Assembly (NCBI GenBank): GCA_025352685.1
Contig: JANXSN010000019.1
Coordinates: 1-64,000 of the forward strand
DNA length: 64,000 nucleotides
Source of the DNA: Sphingomonadales bacterium
GTDB taxonomy: Bacteria > Pseudomonadota > Alphaproteobacteria > Sphingomonadales > Sphingomonadaceae
Reading direction: 5' to 3'
Positions 28,964-37,624 of this stretch are shown piece after piece (within the stretch, counting starts at the first letter, position 1; every line of letters starts with the position of its first letter). The notes beneath the pieces are model-generated. The model was not told where the DNA came from and ran no database searches. It saw nothing but the letters and a program-made list of their open reading frames with translations. The translations under genes and the position numbers were made by a program.

Positions 28964-29509
28964 ATGACCGCGCTCACCGTGAACGATCAGCCGATCAATT
29001 ACCGGATGGACCCGGCAACGCCGTTGTTGTGGGCTCTGCGTGACGCATCAAATCTGACTGGTACCAAATACGGGTGCGGCACAGGCGATTGCGGTGCCTG
29101 CACTGTCGAGATCGACGGACGTGCGGTGCGCAGCTGCACGGTGACGCTGGCGCAAGTCGAGGGCAGCTTCGTGACGACGATCGAGGCCCTGTCACGCGAT
29201 CGCAGCCATCCGGTGCAACAGGCCTGGGTTGCCGAGCAGGTGCCCCAGTGCGGGTACTGCCAACCCGGCATGATCATGGCGGTTTCAGTGCTTCTCAAGA
29301 CAAATAATCGACCGTCCGATGCCGACATAGACGCTGCGATCACCAACATCTGCCGGTGCGGAACCTACACCCGAATCAGACGCGCGATTCACCGTGCAGC
29401 AGCGGCTGTTCGAGGCGAGGAGGTGATCGTCGCTGCGCCGCCGCCCGGCATCGATCCCCACGACGCGGCACGGCGCGTACCTGCGCTGACACCGCCGCCA
29501 GCGCGCTAA
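28964..29509 (+). CDS. (2Fe-2S)-binding protein, small subunit of a molybdenum hydroxylase type
   Basis: A 181-residue protein with a plant-type ferredoxin domain ([18 protein letters not shown] and VRSC) followed by the helical second cluster domain ([13 protein letters not shown] and [12 protein letters not shown]). It is the IorA/CoxS-type electron-transfer subunit of xanthine-dehydrogenase-family enzymes. The matching molybdopterin large subunit is not encoded beside it, so its partner must lie elsewhere or is missing. The Pro/Ala-rich tail is not part of the conserved fold. Confidence 0.92.
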   Translation: MTALTVNDQPINYRMDPATPLLWALRDASNLTGTKYGCGTGDCGACTVEIDGRAVRSCTVTLAQVEGSFVTTIEALSRDRSHPVQQAWVAEQVPQCGYCQPGMIMAVSVLLKTNNRPSDADIDAAITNICRCGTYTRIRRAIHRAAAAVRGEEVIVAAPPPGIDPHDAARRVPALTPPPAR

Positions 29510-29613
29510 TTCCTTTCACCCGGATTAAGCATCGCGCCAGCCTGCGTTCAGCACGACTCGACGAGAACTGTGCTATGGAACGTAGCGACAATTGTGCACG
29601 CACGCCCCACGGA

Positions 29614-30573
29614 ATGAAGATCATGACAAAGACATTCGCGATTGCTGCATTGCTGGCAGCGACTGCCTTTACGCCGGGTCTGGCGCAGGGTGCGCCGCAT
29701 GAAGGCCGTCATTTTAGCGAACGCGCTACCGCGGCCGAACCGACACCCATGCGTGCCCCGGTCCAGTGGGCCCAGAATGACCGACAGGATCGTGGCGCTC
29801 CCCAAAGTCGCGGTGACGGCGGGGACCGTCGCGCGCAGGCGCCCGCAGTGCAGGTCCAGCAACACGCGCAGGCCCAGCAGCAGCAGGCGGCGCGCATGCA
29901 GCAGCGCTGGAACCGCGGCGATGCTGGCGGTAATCCCAACTGGCAGGCCCATGTCCGTAACGATGGCGGGGTGCGCGTTCAGAACGGACAGCAGAGCTGG
30001 TCTCGTCCTGTGCCGCCGGTAAGCGTGGTTCCCGCCCAAACGCAGCTCCAGCGTAATGGGCAGGGGGGCCAGAGCCGCAGCGAAAATTGGCGCAACAACA
30101 ACGGAAATGGCAGTGTCGTCGTGCAACGCCCGGACGATCGGCGCTGGAACGGCAATGGTCGTAACGACACGCGGGGCAACGACGGGCGCAACAATGGGCG
30201 CAACAATGGCCGTTACGACGAGCACACCAACTGGCAAAACCAGTATCGCGACTTTAACCGGAACTGGAGCCGCGATTGGCGACGCGACGATCGGTACGAC
30301 TGGCAGCGCTATCGCTATTCGAACCGCTACCTGTTCCAGACCGAGCGCTATTATGCTCCCTATGGTTGGGACTATGGTTATCGACGCTTCTCGATCGGGT
30401 ACACGTTGTCGACCCTTTTATTCGATCAACAATATTGGATCGACGATCCCTACAGCTATCGCTTGCCTCCCGCTTACGGTCCCTATCGCTGGGTTCGTTA
30501 CTACGACGACGTGCTGCTCGTTGACTTGAGGGCGGGGCGGGTCGTGGATACGATCTACGACTTCTTCGAATAG
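29614..30573 (+). CDS. RcnB family protein, exported
   Basis: About 319 residues. A signal peptide (KTFAIAALLAATAFTPGLAQG) is followed by a long low-complexity Gln/Asn/Arg/Gly-rich middle with short imperfect repeats, and a C-terminal RcnB domain (YYAPYGWDYGYRRFSIG, DPYSYRLPPAYGPYRWVRYY, DDVLLVDLRAGRVVDTI). E. coli RcnB is a periplasmic protein affecting nickel/cobalt homeostasis; most homologues are uncharacterised. A second start (29623) is equally possible. A nonsense-interrupted relative lies 0.8 kb downstream. Confidence 0.85.
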   Translation: MKIMTKTFAIAALLAATAFTPGLAQGAPHEGRHFSERATAAEPTPMRAPVQWAQNDRQDRGAPQSRGDGGDRRAQAPAVQVQQHAQAQQQQAARMQQRWNRGDAGGNPNWQAHVRNDGGVRVQNGQQSWSRPVPPVSVVPAQTQLQRNGQGGQSRSENWRNNNGNGSVVVQRPDDRRWNGNGRNDTRGNDGRNNGRNNGRYDEHTNWQNQYRDFNRNWSRDWRRDDRYDWQRYRYSNRYLFQTERYYAPYGWDYGYRRFSIGYTLSTLLFDQQYWIDDPYSYRLPPAYGPYRWVRYYDDVLLVDLRAGRVVDTIYDFFE

Positions 30574-30606
30574 CATTTTCGGCTGGAAAGACAGCGTCGC
30601 CTTCGC

Positions 30607-30638
30607 CTATCCCCTCGTTGAACTGGACGAGGGGATAG
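30607..30638 (+). promoter_or_regulatory. Perfect 12-bp hairpin sequestering the Shine-Dalgarno of the 2OG oxygenase gene
   Basis: Arms CTATCCCCTCGT (30607-30618) and ACGAGGGGATAG (30627-30638) are exact complements with an eight-base loop. The 3' arm ends one base before the ATG at 30640, and the only SD-like run (GAGGGG, 30629-30634) is inside it. Translation would need the stem to open, as in RNA thermometers or protein-bound operators. There is no T-run, so it is unlikely to be an ordinary terminator of the preceding gene. Confidence 0.6.
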
Positions 30639-30639
30639 C

Positions 30640-31287
30640 ATGTCAGATACACGGCTGACCGAAATCGGGAAACACGTTTCATCGCGTCTGAAACGCGCGC
30701 CCGGCGTAACCGTGGTGAACGGGATCGGCCTCGATGTTTATGTCCGTCAGAATTTTCTGACGCCTCACGAATGCGGCGGACTTATCGCGATGATCGATGC
30801 CGACCGCAAGCCTTCGGGCATCTTGTCCTCCGATCCCGACCCCAAATTTCGCACGTCGGAAAGCTGCGACCTCGATCGGTGGCACCCGTTCGTGGATGGA
30901 ATAGATGCCCGCATCTGCACGATGATGGGTCTCAAGGCGCGACAGGGGGAAACGCTTCAGGGACAACGCTATGCCGTGGGCCAGCAGTTCAAGGCGCACC
31001 ATGATTATTTCCATCACAGCCAGCCCTACTGGGTCGACGAGAAGACGCGCGGAGGCCAAAGATGCTGGACTGCCATGATTTACCTCGATGAACCGGCAGG
31101 CGGCGGCGAAACGTGGTTCAGTTCGGCCGGATTTAAAGTGTCGCCGCGCACTGGCATGCTGCTCGCCTGGAACAACATGGACGCCGACGGTATGCTGAAC
31201 TCGCAGACGCTACATGAGAGCCTGCCGGTAACGGCGGGCATCAAGAACATCGTGACGAAATGGTATCGCGAACGATTCTGGTTATGA
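30640..31287 (+). CDS. 2-oxoglutarate/Fe(II)-dependent oxygenase (prolyl 4-hydroxylase-like)
   Basis: A 215-residue member of the P4Hc family. Iron ligands are seen as HHDYF (HxD) and His in TLHESLPVTAG, with the 2-oxoglutarate-binding Lys in KNIVTKWYRE. The segment GGGETWFSSAGFKVSPRTG is typical. Bacterial members hydroxylate unknown protein or small-molecule substrates in the cytoplasm; no signal peptide is present. The SD lies in a strong hairpin (see regulatory entry), so expression may be conditional. Confidence 0.9.
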   Translation: MSDTRLTEIGKHVSSRLKRAPGVTVVNGIGLDVYVRQNFLTPHECGGLIAMIDADRKPSGILSSDPDPKFRTSESCDLDRWHPFVDGIDARICTMMGLKARQGETLQGQRYAVGQQFKAHHDYFHHSQPYWVDEKTRGGQRCWTAMIYLDEPAGGGETWFSSAGFKVSPRTGMLLAWNNMDADGMLNSQTLHESLPVTAGIKNIVTKWYRERFWL

Positions 31288-31366
31288 TTACAACTCTGTC
31301 GGCCGGCTAACGAAACCGTTCCCGCGTTGTTCAGTGGCGGCTTCTTATTGAGAGATTCGTTCAGCG

Positions 31367-31909
31367 ATGGACGTCCGACAGCGTAAGGCTGTGCACAAGC
31401 TCGGTCAAAAAGCTGTTCTGGCAGGGTTGGTTCCCACGACCCTCGTGCCAGTGGGGGCTCAGGCCCAGGACAACCCATCGGATCATCACGACCTGCGGCG
31501 AGACCACAACGATCGGCGTGAAGTGAACCGTGATGATCGCAACGGCGAGCCGTGTCGGGTCAGCGACGACCGTCGCGACGCGAACGAGGCGCGGCTGGGA
31601 AATCTCCGAGACGGACGCGACGCCGCTCGCGATTAGGGCCGCGATCATTGGGGGCACTATCGCAACCAGAACCGCGATATCTGTCACGGAGCCGGGTGGC
31701 GCTCTGCCTTTCGGTATCAGGCATTTCGTTGCGCAATTCGGATCACCCTGGGCTATTATGCGCCGCGTTATTACATCGATGACTACGCGGGCTACCGCTT
31801 GCCGCGGCCGGGCTGGAACCAGCGCTGGCTCCGTCACTACAACGACATACTCGTCATTGATGTACGCAGCGGGATCGTCATCGACGTCATCCCGAACTCC
31901 TACTGGTAG
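31367..31909 (+). pseudogene. RcnB family gene interrupted by an in-frame TAG
   Basis: An ORF begins at 31367 with a signal-like segment (VLAGLVPTTLVPVGAQAQ) and a charged Asp/Arg-rich middle, and stops at TAG 31634-31636. The same frame then continues without a gap as GRDHWGHYRNQNRD, FRYQAFRCAIRITLGYYAPRYY, AGYRLPRPGWNQRWLRHYND and ILVIDVRSGIVIDVI to a TAG at 31907-31909. The part after the first stop is the conserved RcnB domain, so a single nonsense codon separates it from its signal and linker. It is a recent pseudogene, unless readthrough occurs. Confidence 0.75.
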
Positions 31910-31999
31910 TTGGCACCGGGTCGGTGCGTGAGCACTGGCCCGCTTGTTAATCATGGCAGCCGTGATAGCGCGGCAACGCACGTGCCCGGGAGTTTTGTC

Positions 32000-33790
32000 A
32001 TGCGTTCATATCTTATTTCAGCAGCGGTCTCGCTGTGCGCTCTTGCCGCGCCGCTTACAGCGGCGTCGCCTGTAAAATCCCCCGCTGTTGCTCTGCATAA
32101 ATTGTTCACGGACAGCGATGAGGCGACCCTCAAGCGTCAGCCGATCAATGCCCTGTTTCGCGGCGACCAGCGCTATGCTGACCGGCTCGGCGACTTGTAT
32201 TCCGACGCGGCAACCGACGCGAATTATCGGGCCGACAGGGCCGATCTGGCCGCCCTTGGCCAGATCGACCGCACGGAGCTGAACGCTACCGACCGCATTG
32301 CCTACGACACGTTCAAGCGAAATACCGAACTCGACATGATGGGACTGACGCCGGCGATGCGGCTGCTGCGCGATGTCCGGCCCATTGACCATTTCTCCGG
32401 GTCACAGACCTGGTATCCCGACGTTTCTTCAGGCCAGGGTGCGGCACCATTCAAGACGGTTGTCGATTACGAGAACAACATCAAGCGCCACCGCCAGTTC
32501 GCAGCGCAGCTCGACATTGCCATCGCCCGCTTTCGCGAAGGGATGAAGTCAGGCGTAACGCAGCCCAAGCTAGTCGTGCGCAACGTCATCGATCAGCTCG
32601 ATCTGCAGATTAAGGGCGGGGTCGAGGGATCAGCGTATGTGGGGCCGCTCAAAAGCTTTCCCGCAGGTTTTTCAGACGTCGATAAGGCGCGGCTAACGGC
32701 GGAGACAACGGCGGCGGTGCGCGACGCGATTTTCCCCGCCTATCTGCGGTTACGTGACTTTTTGCGCGATGAGTATCTGCCGGTCGCGCGCGAGGGCGTG
32801 GGCCTCGTCCATATGAAAGGTGGGCCTGAGCTTTATCGCTATTTGATTGAATCTAACACAACACTGCCCCTGAGCGCCGATTATGTTCACAGCCTTGGCC
32901 TGTCGGAAGTTGCCCGGATCGCCCGCGAGATGGAGGCAATCAAGACGAAAGTCGGTTTTAAGGGCACGCTTGCCGAATTCTTCGACGACCAGCGAACCAA
33001 TTCCAGGTTCAAGTTCGCGTCAAAAGAAGAGATGCGCGACACCTTCATTGCCATCGGCAAGCGGGTTGATCTGCGCGTTGGCGAACAGTTTTCGACGATC
33101 CCCAAGACACCGCTCGAGATTCGACCGGTCCCCCAATATCGCGAAAAGACCGATGCAGGCGGCAGTTACAACCAGGGAACGCCAGACGGTGCGCGGCCCG
33201 GCGTCTTTTATTACAACAGCTATGACCTGCCGTCGCGCCAGAAGCCTGAGAGCGAGACACTCTATCTGCACGAAGCGGTTCCAGGACATCACTTCCAGAT
33301 CAGCCTTGCCCAGGAGAACACGGCACTGCCCCCGTTCATGCGTTTCGGCGGCAACACCGCCTTTGCAGAAGGATGGGCGCTTTATGCCGAAACGTTGTGG
33401 GAACCGCTGGGGATGGAAACCGATCCCTACCAAAGGTTCGGCGGGCTGAATGACGAAATGCTGCGCGCGATGCGTCTGGTCGTCGACAGCGGCATTCACG
33501 CCAAGGGGTGGACCCGCGATCAGGCCATCGCTTACATGCTGACCCATTCAGGCATGGGCCGCACCGATGCCGTAGCCGAAGTGGAACGTTATATCGCGAT
33601 TCCGGGTCAAGCGCTGGCATACAAAATCGGTCAGCTCACGATCCTGAAGCTGAAGGCAAAGGCGCAAAAGACGCTAGGCGCGAAGTTTGACCCGAAAAAA
33701 TTCCATGCACAGGTATTAATGACCGGAGCGCTGCCCATGACCGTGCTCGAAGCGAAGATCGACGATTGGATCAAAGGCGGCGGGAAATAG
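32000..33790 (+). CDS. DUF885 family metallopeptidase-like protein, exported
   Basis: A 596-residue protein with a signal peptide (MRSYLISAAVSLCALAAPLTAA). The zinc-peptidase motif LHEAVPGHHFQ is followed by the third-ligand region FAEGWALYAETL, as in gluzincin-like enzymes. DUF885 proteins are common in sphingomonads but their substrates are unknown. GGGAG lies eight bases before the ATG at 32000, which is preferred to the 30-codon longer frame without a signal. Confidence 0.9.
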   Translation: MRSYLISAAVSLCALAAPLTAASPVKSPAVALHKLFTDSDEATLKRQPINALFRGDQRYADRLGDLYSDAATDANYRADRADLAALGQIDRTELNATDRIAYDTFKRNTELDMMGLTPAMRLLRDVRPIDHFSGSQTWYPDVSSGQGAAPFKTVVDYENNIKRHRQFAAQLDIAIARFREGMKSGVTQPKLVVRNVIDQLDLQIKGGVEGSAYVGPLKSFPAGFSDVDKARLTAETTAAVRDAIFPAYLRLRDFLRDEYLPVAREGVGLVHMKGGPELYRYLIESNTTLPLSADYVHSLGLSEVARIAREMEAIKTKVGFKGTLAEFFDDQRTNSRFKFASKEEMRDTFIAIGKRVDLRVGEQFSTIPKTPLEIRPVPQYREKTDAGGSYNQGTPDGARPGVFYYNSYDLPSRQKPESETLYLHEAVPGHHFQISLAQENTALPPFMRFGGNTAFAEGWALYAETLWEPLGMETDPYQRFGGLNDEMLRAMRLVVDSGIHAKGWTRDQAIAYMLTHSGMGRTDAVAEVERYIAIPGQALAYKIGQLTILKLKAKAQKTLGAKFDPKKFHAQVLMTGALPMTVLEAKIDDWIKGGGK

Positions 33791-33847
33791 GCGCATGGGT
33801 CCGCGAAGAAAAGGCGCCCTGTGCGCGGCGCCGCCCGACGAGCATGG

Positions 33848-33886
33848 AAAAGGCCGCTGGAGCGCCTTACGCTCCAGCGGCCCTTT
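33848..33886 (-). terminator. Bidirectional terminator hairpin
   Basis: A perfect 13-bp stem (33852-33864 with 33870-33882) and a five-base loop, flanked by AAAA on the left and TTT on the right. On the minus strand it reads into CCTTTTCC and can end the small transcript from about 34.1 kb; on the plus strand it ends the DUF885 message 60 bases after its stop. Confidence 0.8.
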
Positions 33887-33956
33887 GCATGGTCAGCGGC
33901 CGGAGATGAAATCTCGAGCCCGGGAGACCATGACCGCGTCGTAACTTGATGAGTTA

Positions 33957-34013
33957 CTAGGCAGCTTGCTCCCGAACGAAATTCTCCGACCTCTGTGCTG
34001 AACCATGAGACAT
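33957..34013 (-). CDS. Tiny ORF (18 codons) in a structured small transcript
   Basis: MSHGSAQRSENFVREQAA, read on the minus strand, has a near-perfect SD (AAGGGAGG) seven bases before the ATG. Upstream is a perfect 7-bp hairpin followed by TTTT (34040-34059), downstream a 5-bp hairpin, a 7-bp CATGGTC/GACCATG pairing (33890s-33930s) and then the strong terminator. The peptide resembles no family I know. The arrangement looks like a small mRNA or a dual-function RNA about 200 bases long. Confidence 0.45.
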   Translation of the reverse strand: MSHGSAQRSENFVREQAA

Positions 34014-34032
34014 CGAATCACCTCCCTTCGCT

Positions 34033-34059
34033 AAAAGCCCGTAGCCACCGGCGGCTACG
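34033..34059 (-). terminator. Hairpin followed by T-run (terminator or attenuator)
   Basis: On the minus strand CGTAGCC pairs exactly with GGCTACG around a six-base loop, and GGGCTTTT follows. It may end the lipoprotein message from 34748-34230, or act as an attenuator just ahead of the tiny ORF at 34013. Confidence 0.5.
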
Positions 34060-34229
34060 AAACGGGATCTGGTTCATCCCAAGTCTGCAATCAAGGACTT
34101 GTGTAAAAAAAATTTAGCCGTCATCATCATTCGCTCGGCCCCGCGTCGGGTAGACAAACGGTAGCGTGTCATCTTCCCGGTGCGATATGAAACATCGCCC
34201 AAGAAGATCAGCTCTCCGATGACGGCGCG

Positions 34230-34748
34230 CTAGCCGCGGCAATCTTCAACAACCCGGGTGAATTCGGGCCAGGCTGGCACAACCAATTCGCGCGCCCCGA
34301 CCGCAACCGTGAAGCGGCCACGGCTGAACGCGAGCGCATCGAGAATGCTGTCCGTCGGCTCGATCTCGACAGCGACATAGGCAGGCGCTGTGCTCGTCGG
34401 ACGTGCGGCAAACCCCTTGGAGCTGCTCGTCGCGCGCAATGTGACTGTTCCTCGATCGTTACCAGGTATCGACACAAAAATTCGGTACGCCGCGCGGTCG
34501 CAGCGGATGACAAGCGCCGCGTCGGCATTGGCCAGTCCAAACAGTGCGCGAGATCCACGGGCATCGGTTTCATACGTCCAGACGCCGGGCGAAACCAGCG
34601 CGTCCGCTGGTTCGGGCGGCACCGGCGTTGCCACCGGGGGTGCAACCGTCGGGGGCGGGGCTGGTACAATCTGGGGAGCGCGCGCCGGCTGCACGCAGCC
34701 CGATATCAAGCCAAGCGCTAAAATCAGGGAGAAAGTGACGAACCGCAT
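34230..34748 (-). CDS. Putative lipoprotein
   Basis: A 172-residue protein. The first 20 residues form a lipoprotein signal (FVTFSLILALGLISGC, lipobox ISGC), followed by a Pro-rich linker (PAPPPTVAPPVATPVPPEP) and a domain with WTYETDARGSRALFG and LVIRCDRAAYRIFVS. The latter resembles small beta-rich domains found in sphingomonad lipoproteins, but I recognise no named family. The ATG at 34748 is preferred to the one at 34790, which precedes the signal. Confidence 0.75.
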   Translation of the reverse strand: MRFVTFSLILALGLISGCVQPARAPQIVPAPPPTVAPPVATPVPPEPADALVSPGVWTYETDARGSRALFGLANADAALVIRCDRAAYRIFVSIPGNDRGTVTLRATSSSKGFAARPTSTAPAYVAVEIEPTDSILDALAFSRGRFTVAVGARELVVPAWPEFTRVVEDCRG

Positions 34749-34863
34749 TGCGGCCAAACCTATGGTGCGGGGCGACGCTTCACAACCCACGCCGCTTGCT
34801 CGTTACTGCCCGTTCGTCGCATAACTGGCACAGGTCGTTGAAAGGCCGGGGGGAAGCCGACAG

Positions 34864-36153
34864 ATGGCAATCGACACGAAGCGCCTGCGTTCGATCATCG
34901 GCGGATCTGCAGGGAACCTTGTCGAATGGTACGACTGGTTCGCCTTTGCGACCTTTGCCATTTACTTTGCGCCGGCGTTTTTCCCCAAGGGCGACTTGAC
35001 CGCGCAGCTGCTGAACACGGCAGGCATTTTTGCCGCCGGGTTTGCAATGCGCCCGCTCGGGGCATGGCTGATGGGGATGTACGGCGACCGCCGCGGACGC
35101 AAGGCGGGATTGACGCTGTCAGTCGCGATGATGGCGGTTGGCTCGCTCATCATCGCCTTCTCACCAACCTATACTCAACTGGGAATTGCTGCGCCCGTCA
35201 TCCTCGTGATCGCGCGCATCGTGCAGGGCCTGTCAATCGGCGGTGAGTACGGATCGAGCGCAACCTATCTTTCTGAAATGGCACCCGACGACCGGCGTGG
35301 GTTCTGGTCGAGCTTCCAATACGCCACGCTAACGGGTGGGCAGCTGATCGCCATTCTCGTCGCCCTGGTGCTGCAGGCGAGCTTGAGCGAGACAGAGCTC
35401 AAGGCCTGGGGTTGGCGCATTCCGTTCGTGATCGGCGCGTTCCTTGCGCTCGGCGTCTATGCGCTCCGCCGAAATCTGGCCGAGACCAAAGCGTTCGAGG
35501 GCGTTGCGGGTAGCGACGGCGTGGTTGTCCAATCGCGCTCGACATTGCGCATGCTGTGGCGCGACCATCGGCGCGCCTGCATTCTGGTCACCGTCATGTC
35601 GGGCGGCGGCGGCATGGCGTCCTACGCCTTTACCACGTACATGCTCAAATACCTCGTCAACACCGCACACTTTGCAAAGGAAACAGCCACTTACATCATG
35701 GCGGGGGTGCTAGTGTGGTCGTTCTGCGTCCAGCCGCTCTGGGGTCTGTTTGCTGACCGCATTGGGCGCAAACCCGCGCTCTTGACTGCCGGGATCGGCG
35801 TCGGCGTGGTTGCTGTTCCCGTGTTTACGACAATTGCGGTAACAACCAATCCATGGGTCGCGTTTCTGATCCTGTTGATCCCGATCACGCTCCACGGCGG
35901 CTATACTTCGACCAATGCGATGGTGAAGGCGGAGCTGTTTCCGCCGCATATTCGCGCGCTCGGTGTCGCCTTTCCCTATGCAGTCGGTAACACAATGTTG
36001 GCGGGGACCGTCGAGTACGTTGCCCTGTCGTTCAAGGAGCGTGGGATCGAGAGCGGGTTCTTCTGGTACGTCACAGCTGTGCTTACCGCTACCACAGTCG
36101 CGTTCCTGATGCTGCCAGAAACCAAGGGACGCAACCTCGACACCGGCGATTAG
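34864..36153 (+). CDS. MFS transporter, metabolite:proton symporter family (alpha-ketoglutarate permease-like)
   Basis: A 429-residue inner-membrane transporter with about 12 helices. The N-terminus GGSAGNLVEWYDWFAFATFA and the loop motifs YGDRRGRKAGL and GGEYGSSATYLSEMAP are characteristic of the MHS group (KgtP, ShiA, ProP). The substrate is likely an organic acid or osmolyte, not determinable here. A decayed M20 amidohydrolase follows on the other strand. Confidence 0.92.
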   Translation: MAIDTKRLRSIIGGSAGNLVEWYDWFAFATFAIYFAPAFFPKGDLTAQLLNTAGIFAAGFAMRPLGAWLMGMYGDRRGRKAGLTLSVAMMAVGSLIIAFSPTYTQLGIAAPVILVIARIVQGLSIGGEYGSSATYLSEMAPDDRRGFWSSFQYATLTGGQLIAILVALVLQASLSETELKAWGWRIPFVIGAFLALGVYALRRNLAETKAFEGVAGSDGVVVQSRSTLRMLWRDHRRACILVTVMSGGGGMASYAFTTYMLKYLVNTAHFAKETATYIMAGVLVWSFCVQPLWGLFADRIGRKPALLTAGIGVGVVAVPVFTTIAVTTNPWVAFLILLIPITLHGGYTSTNAMVKAELFPPHIRALGVAFPYAVGNTMLAGTVEYVALSFKERGIESGFFWYVTAVLTATTVAFLMLPETKGRNLDTGD

Positions 36154-36899
36154 CTATTTCTTGCCCAAGAGCTCCATAACCGCGACCGTCATCGCGGTCG
36201 CTCCAGTCACGATGCTTGCCTTTGGATCGATCTTGAACGGGCCGGAGTGGTGCCCTGCAACAGGCGGGCCGCCAGCCGTGGCCGCATCGAATGGACTGAG
36301 GCGTGCCGCCGACCGAGAAGTAGAAACCGGGCGCCTTCAAATCGGGCTGGACGAAATTGGCGAAATCATCCGCGACCATGTCCTTTTGTTCCCATGGCCG
36401 GATCGCTGCCGCCCCAGATCACGTACAAAAGCCGCGTTGATCCGCCGCGCAAGTGGACCGTCATTGACGTCGACCGGTGTCGATTCGCTCACTTTGAAAA
36501 GCGGTTCGGGCGCACCAATCGCCATTGCAATGCCCTTGGCAGTTCGCTCAATCGCCGCGAGCAGCAAGTTGCGCGTGGCCATGTCGTTCGACCGCACCGT
36601 AATCTACAAATCGACGTGGTTGGAAATGATGTGATGCTTGGCACCGGCGTGAAAAGAACAGACGGTAATGACAGCTGGCGACAGCGGCTCCTTTTCACGA
36701 GCAATAATACCCTGCAACGCGACGACAATCTGCGAAGCAATATAGACAGGATCCTTGCCAAGCTGCGGCGCGGCACCGTGGGCGCGACGCCCGTTACGGT
36801 CAAATCGACATTGTCAGCCGACAAGTGTTGTATGGGCTCCAACCTGAGACCACCCCGGTCGGTGTCTGCCGAAACCCGACGGCTGGGTCGAAACCGCAC
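36154..36899 (-). pseudogene. M20 family amidohydrolase, truncated and frameshifted
   Basis: Reading the minus strand across frames gives consecutive M20 (hippurate hydrolase-like) text: LSADNVDLTVTGV, then AHGAAPQLGKDPVYIASQ, VVALQGIIAREKEPLSPA, HHIISNHVDL, stop TAG at 36604-36606, ITVRSNDMATRNLLLAA, VNDGPLARRINAAFVRDL, PWEQKDMVADDFANFVQPD, FYFSVGGT, and AATAGGPPVAGHHSGPFKID to the C-terminus. At least three frameshifts (about 36790, 36414 and 36300) and one nonsense codon are needed. The N-terminal metal-binding half is missing. It is clearly non-functional. Confidence 0.85.
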
Positions 36900-36924
36900 T
36901 CACGCTGCCCGCATTGGACGCCTC

Positions 36925-37488
36925 TCAGCGGCCTTCCTTGCCCGTACACTCACCTGTGCGCTTGCCGGTCAGGTTCATCTTCATCGACATCTCCGACATG
37001 TGCCCTTCCTTGGCACCCCCGCTACCTGACGATTCCATCGTCATGGCGTAGGTGTCGGAACCGTAGGTACCTGACATTTTCATCGTCCGCACGGCACCAC
37101 CCTGATGACACGTCATTTCGGCGTCGATCTTGCCATTACCCATCGTGTAGTGCGCGAATTTGCAGCTTTTTTGCTCGCCACCGAAGAACCCCTCCCTGGG
37201 AGCCTTTACCTGGTCGGGCGTGAGGCAACTCACAAAGGTCTTAGGGTTGCCCATCGAAGCCTTCATGCGCTCGGCCATCTGCGGCTGCATGTCGGGTATG
37301 TTCAAATTACTGATCATCATCGTTCCCTCCCAGCGACCCGGCAAGACGAACGGCGTATCGAGATTGGCCGCCTTGATCTGTGCCGCGACTTGTGCGCCGG
37401 TCGCGTTCGTCGCGGTAACTGTGGGACCCGAATGACAGGAAAATAACAATGTCATCGACATAACCGAGGCAAGCATGGTCTGGCGCAT
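36925..37488 (-). CDS. DUF3617 family protein, putative lipoprotein
   Basis: A 187-residue protein. The N-terminus (MRQTMLASVMSMTLLFSCHSG) looks like a lipoprotein signal with Cys18. The body contains PGRWEGTMMISNLNIPDM, the paired cysteines of FVSCLTPDQV and KSCKFAHYTM, and AEMTCHQGG, as in the DUF3617 family of sphingomonad exported proteins with unknown function. GGGGA precedes the ATG at 37488. It is divergent from uvrB. Confidence 0.8.
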   Translation of the reverse strand: MRQTMLASVMSMTLLFSCHSGPTVTATNATGAQVAAQIKAANLDTPFVLPGRWEGTMMISNLNIPDMQPQMAERMKASMGNPKTFVSCLTPDQVKAPREGFFGGEQKSCKFAHYTMGNGKIDAEMTCHQGGAVRTMKMSGTYGSDTYAMTMESSGSGGAKEGHMSEMSMKMNLTGKRTGECTGKEGR

Positions 37489-37624
37489 CGTGGCGTATCC
37501 CCTCATTTGCCGTTCGTTTGCGACGCGCGCCCTTGGTTGAAGAGAGCATATCGCTTTGCAGGGGCAATTCAATCGCGGGAGCGAGAATTCAGCGCGGTTG
37601 AAAGGCGACAGACCAACCCCTATC

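Noticed and set aside
34060-34090. GGTTCATCCC resembling a tRNA T-arm
   Set aside because: No acceptor, D or anticodon stems could be built around it on either strand.
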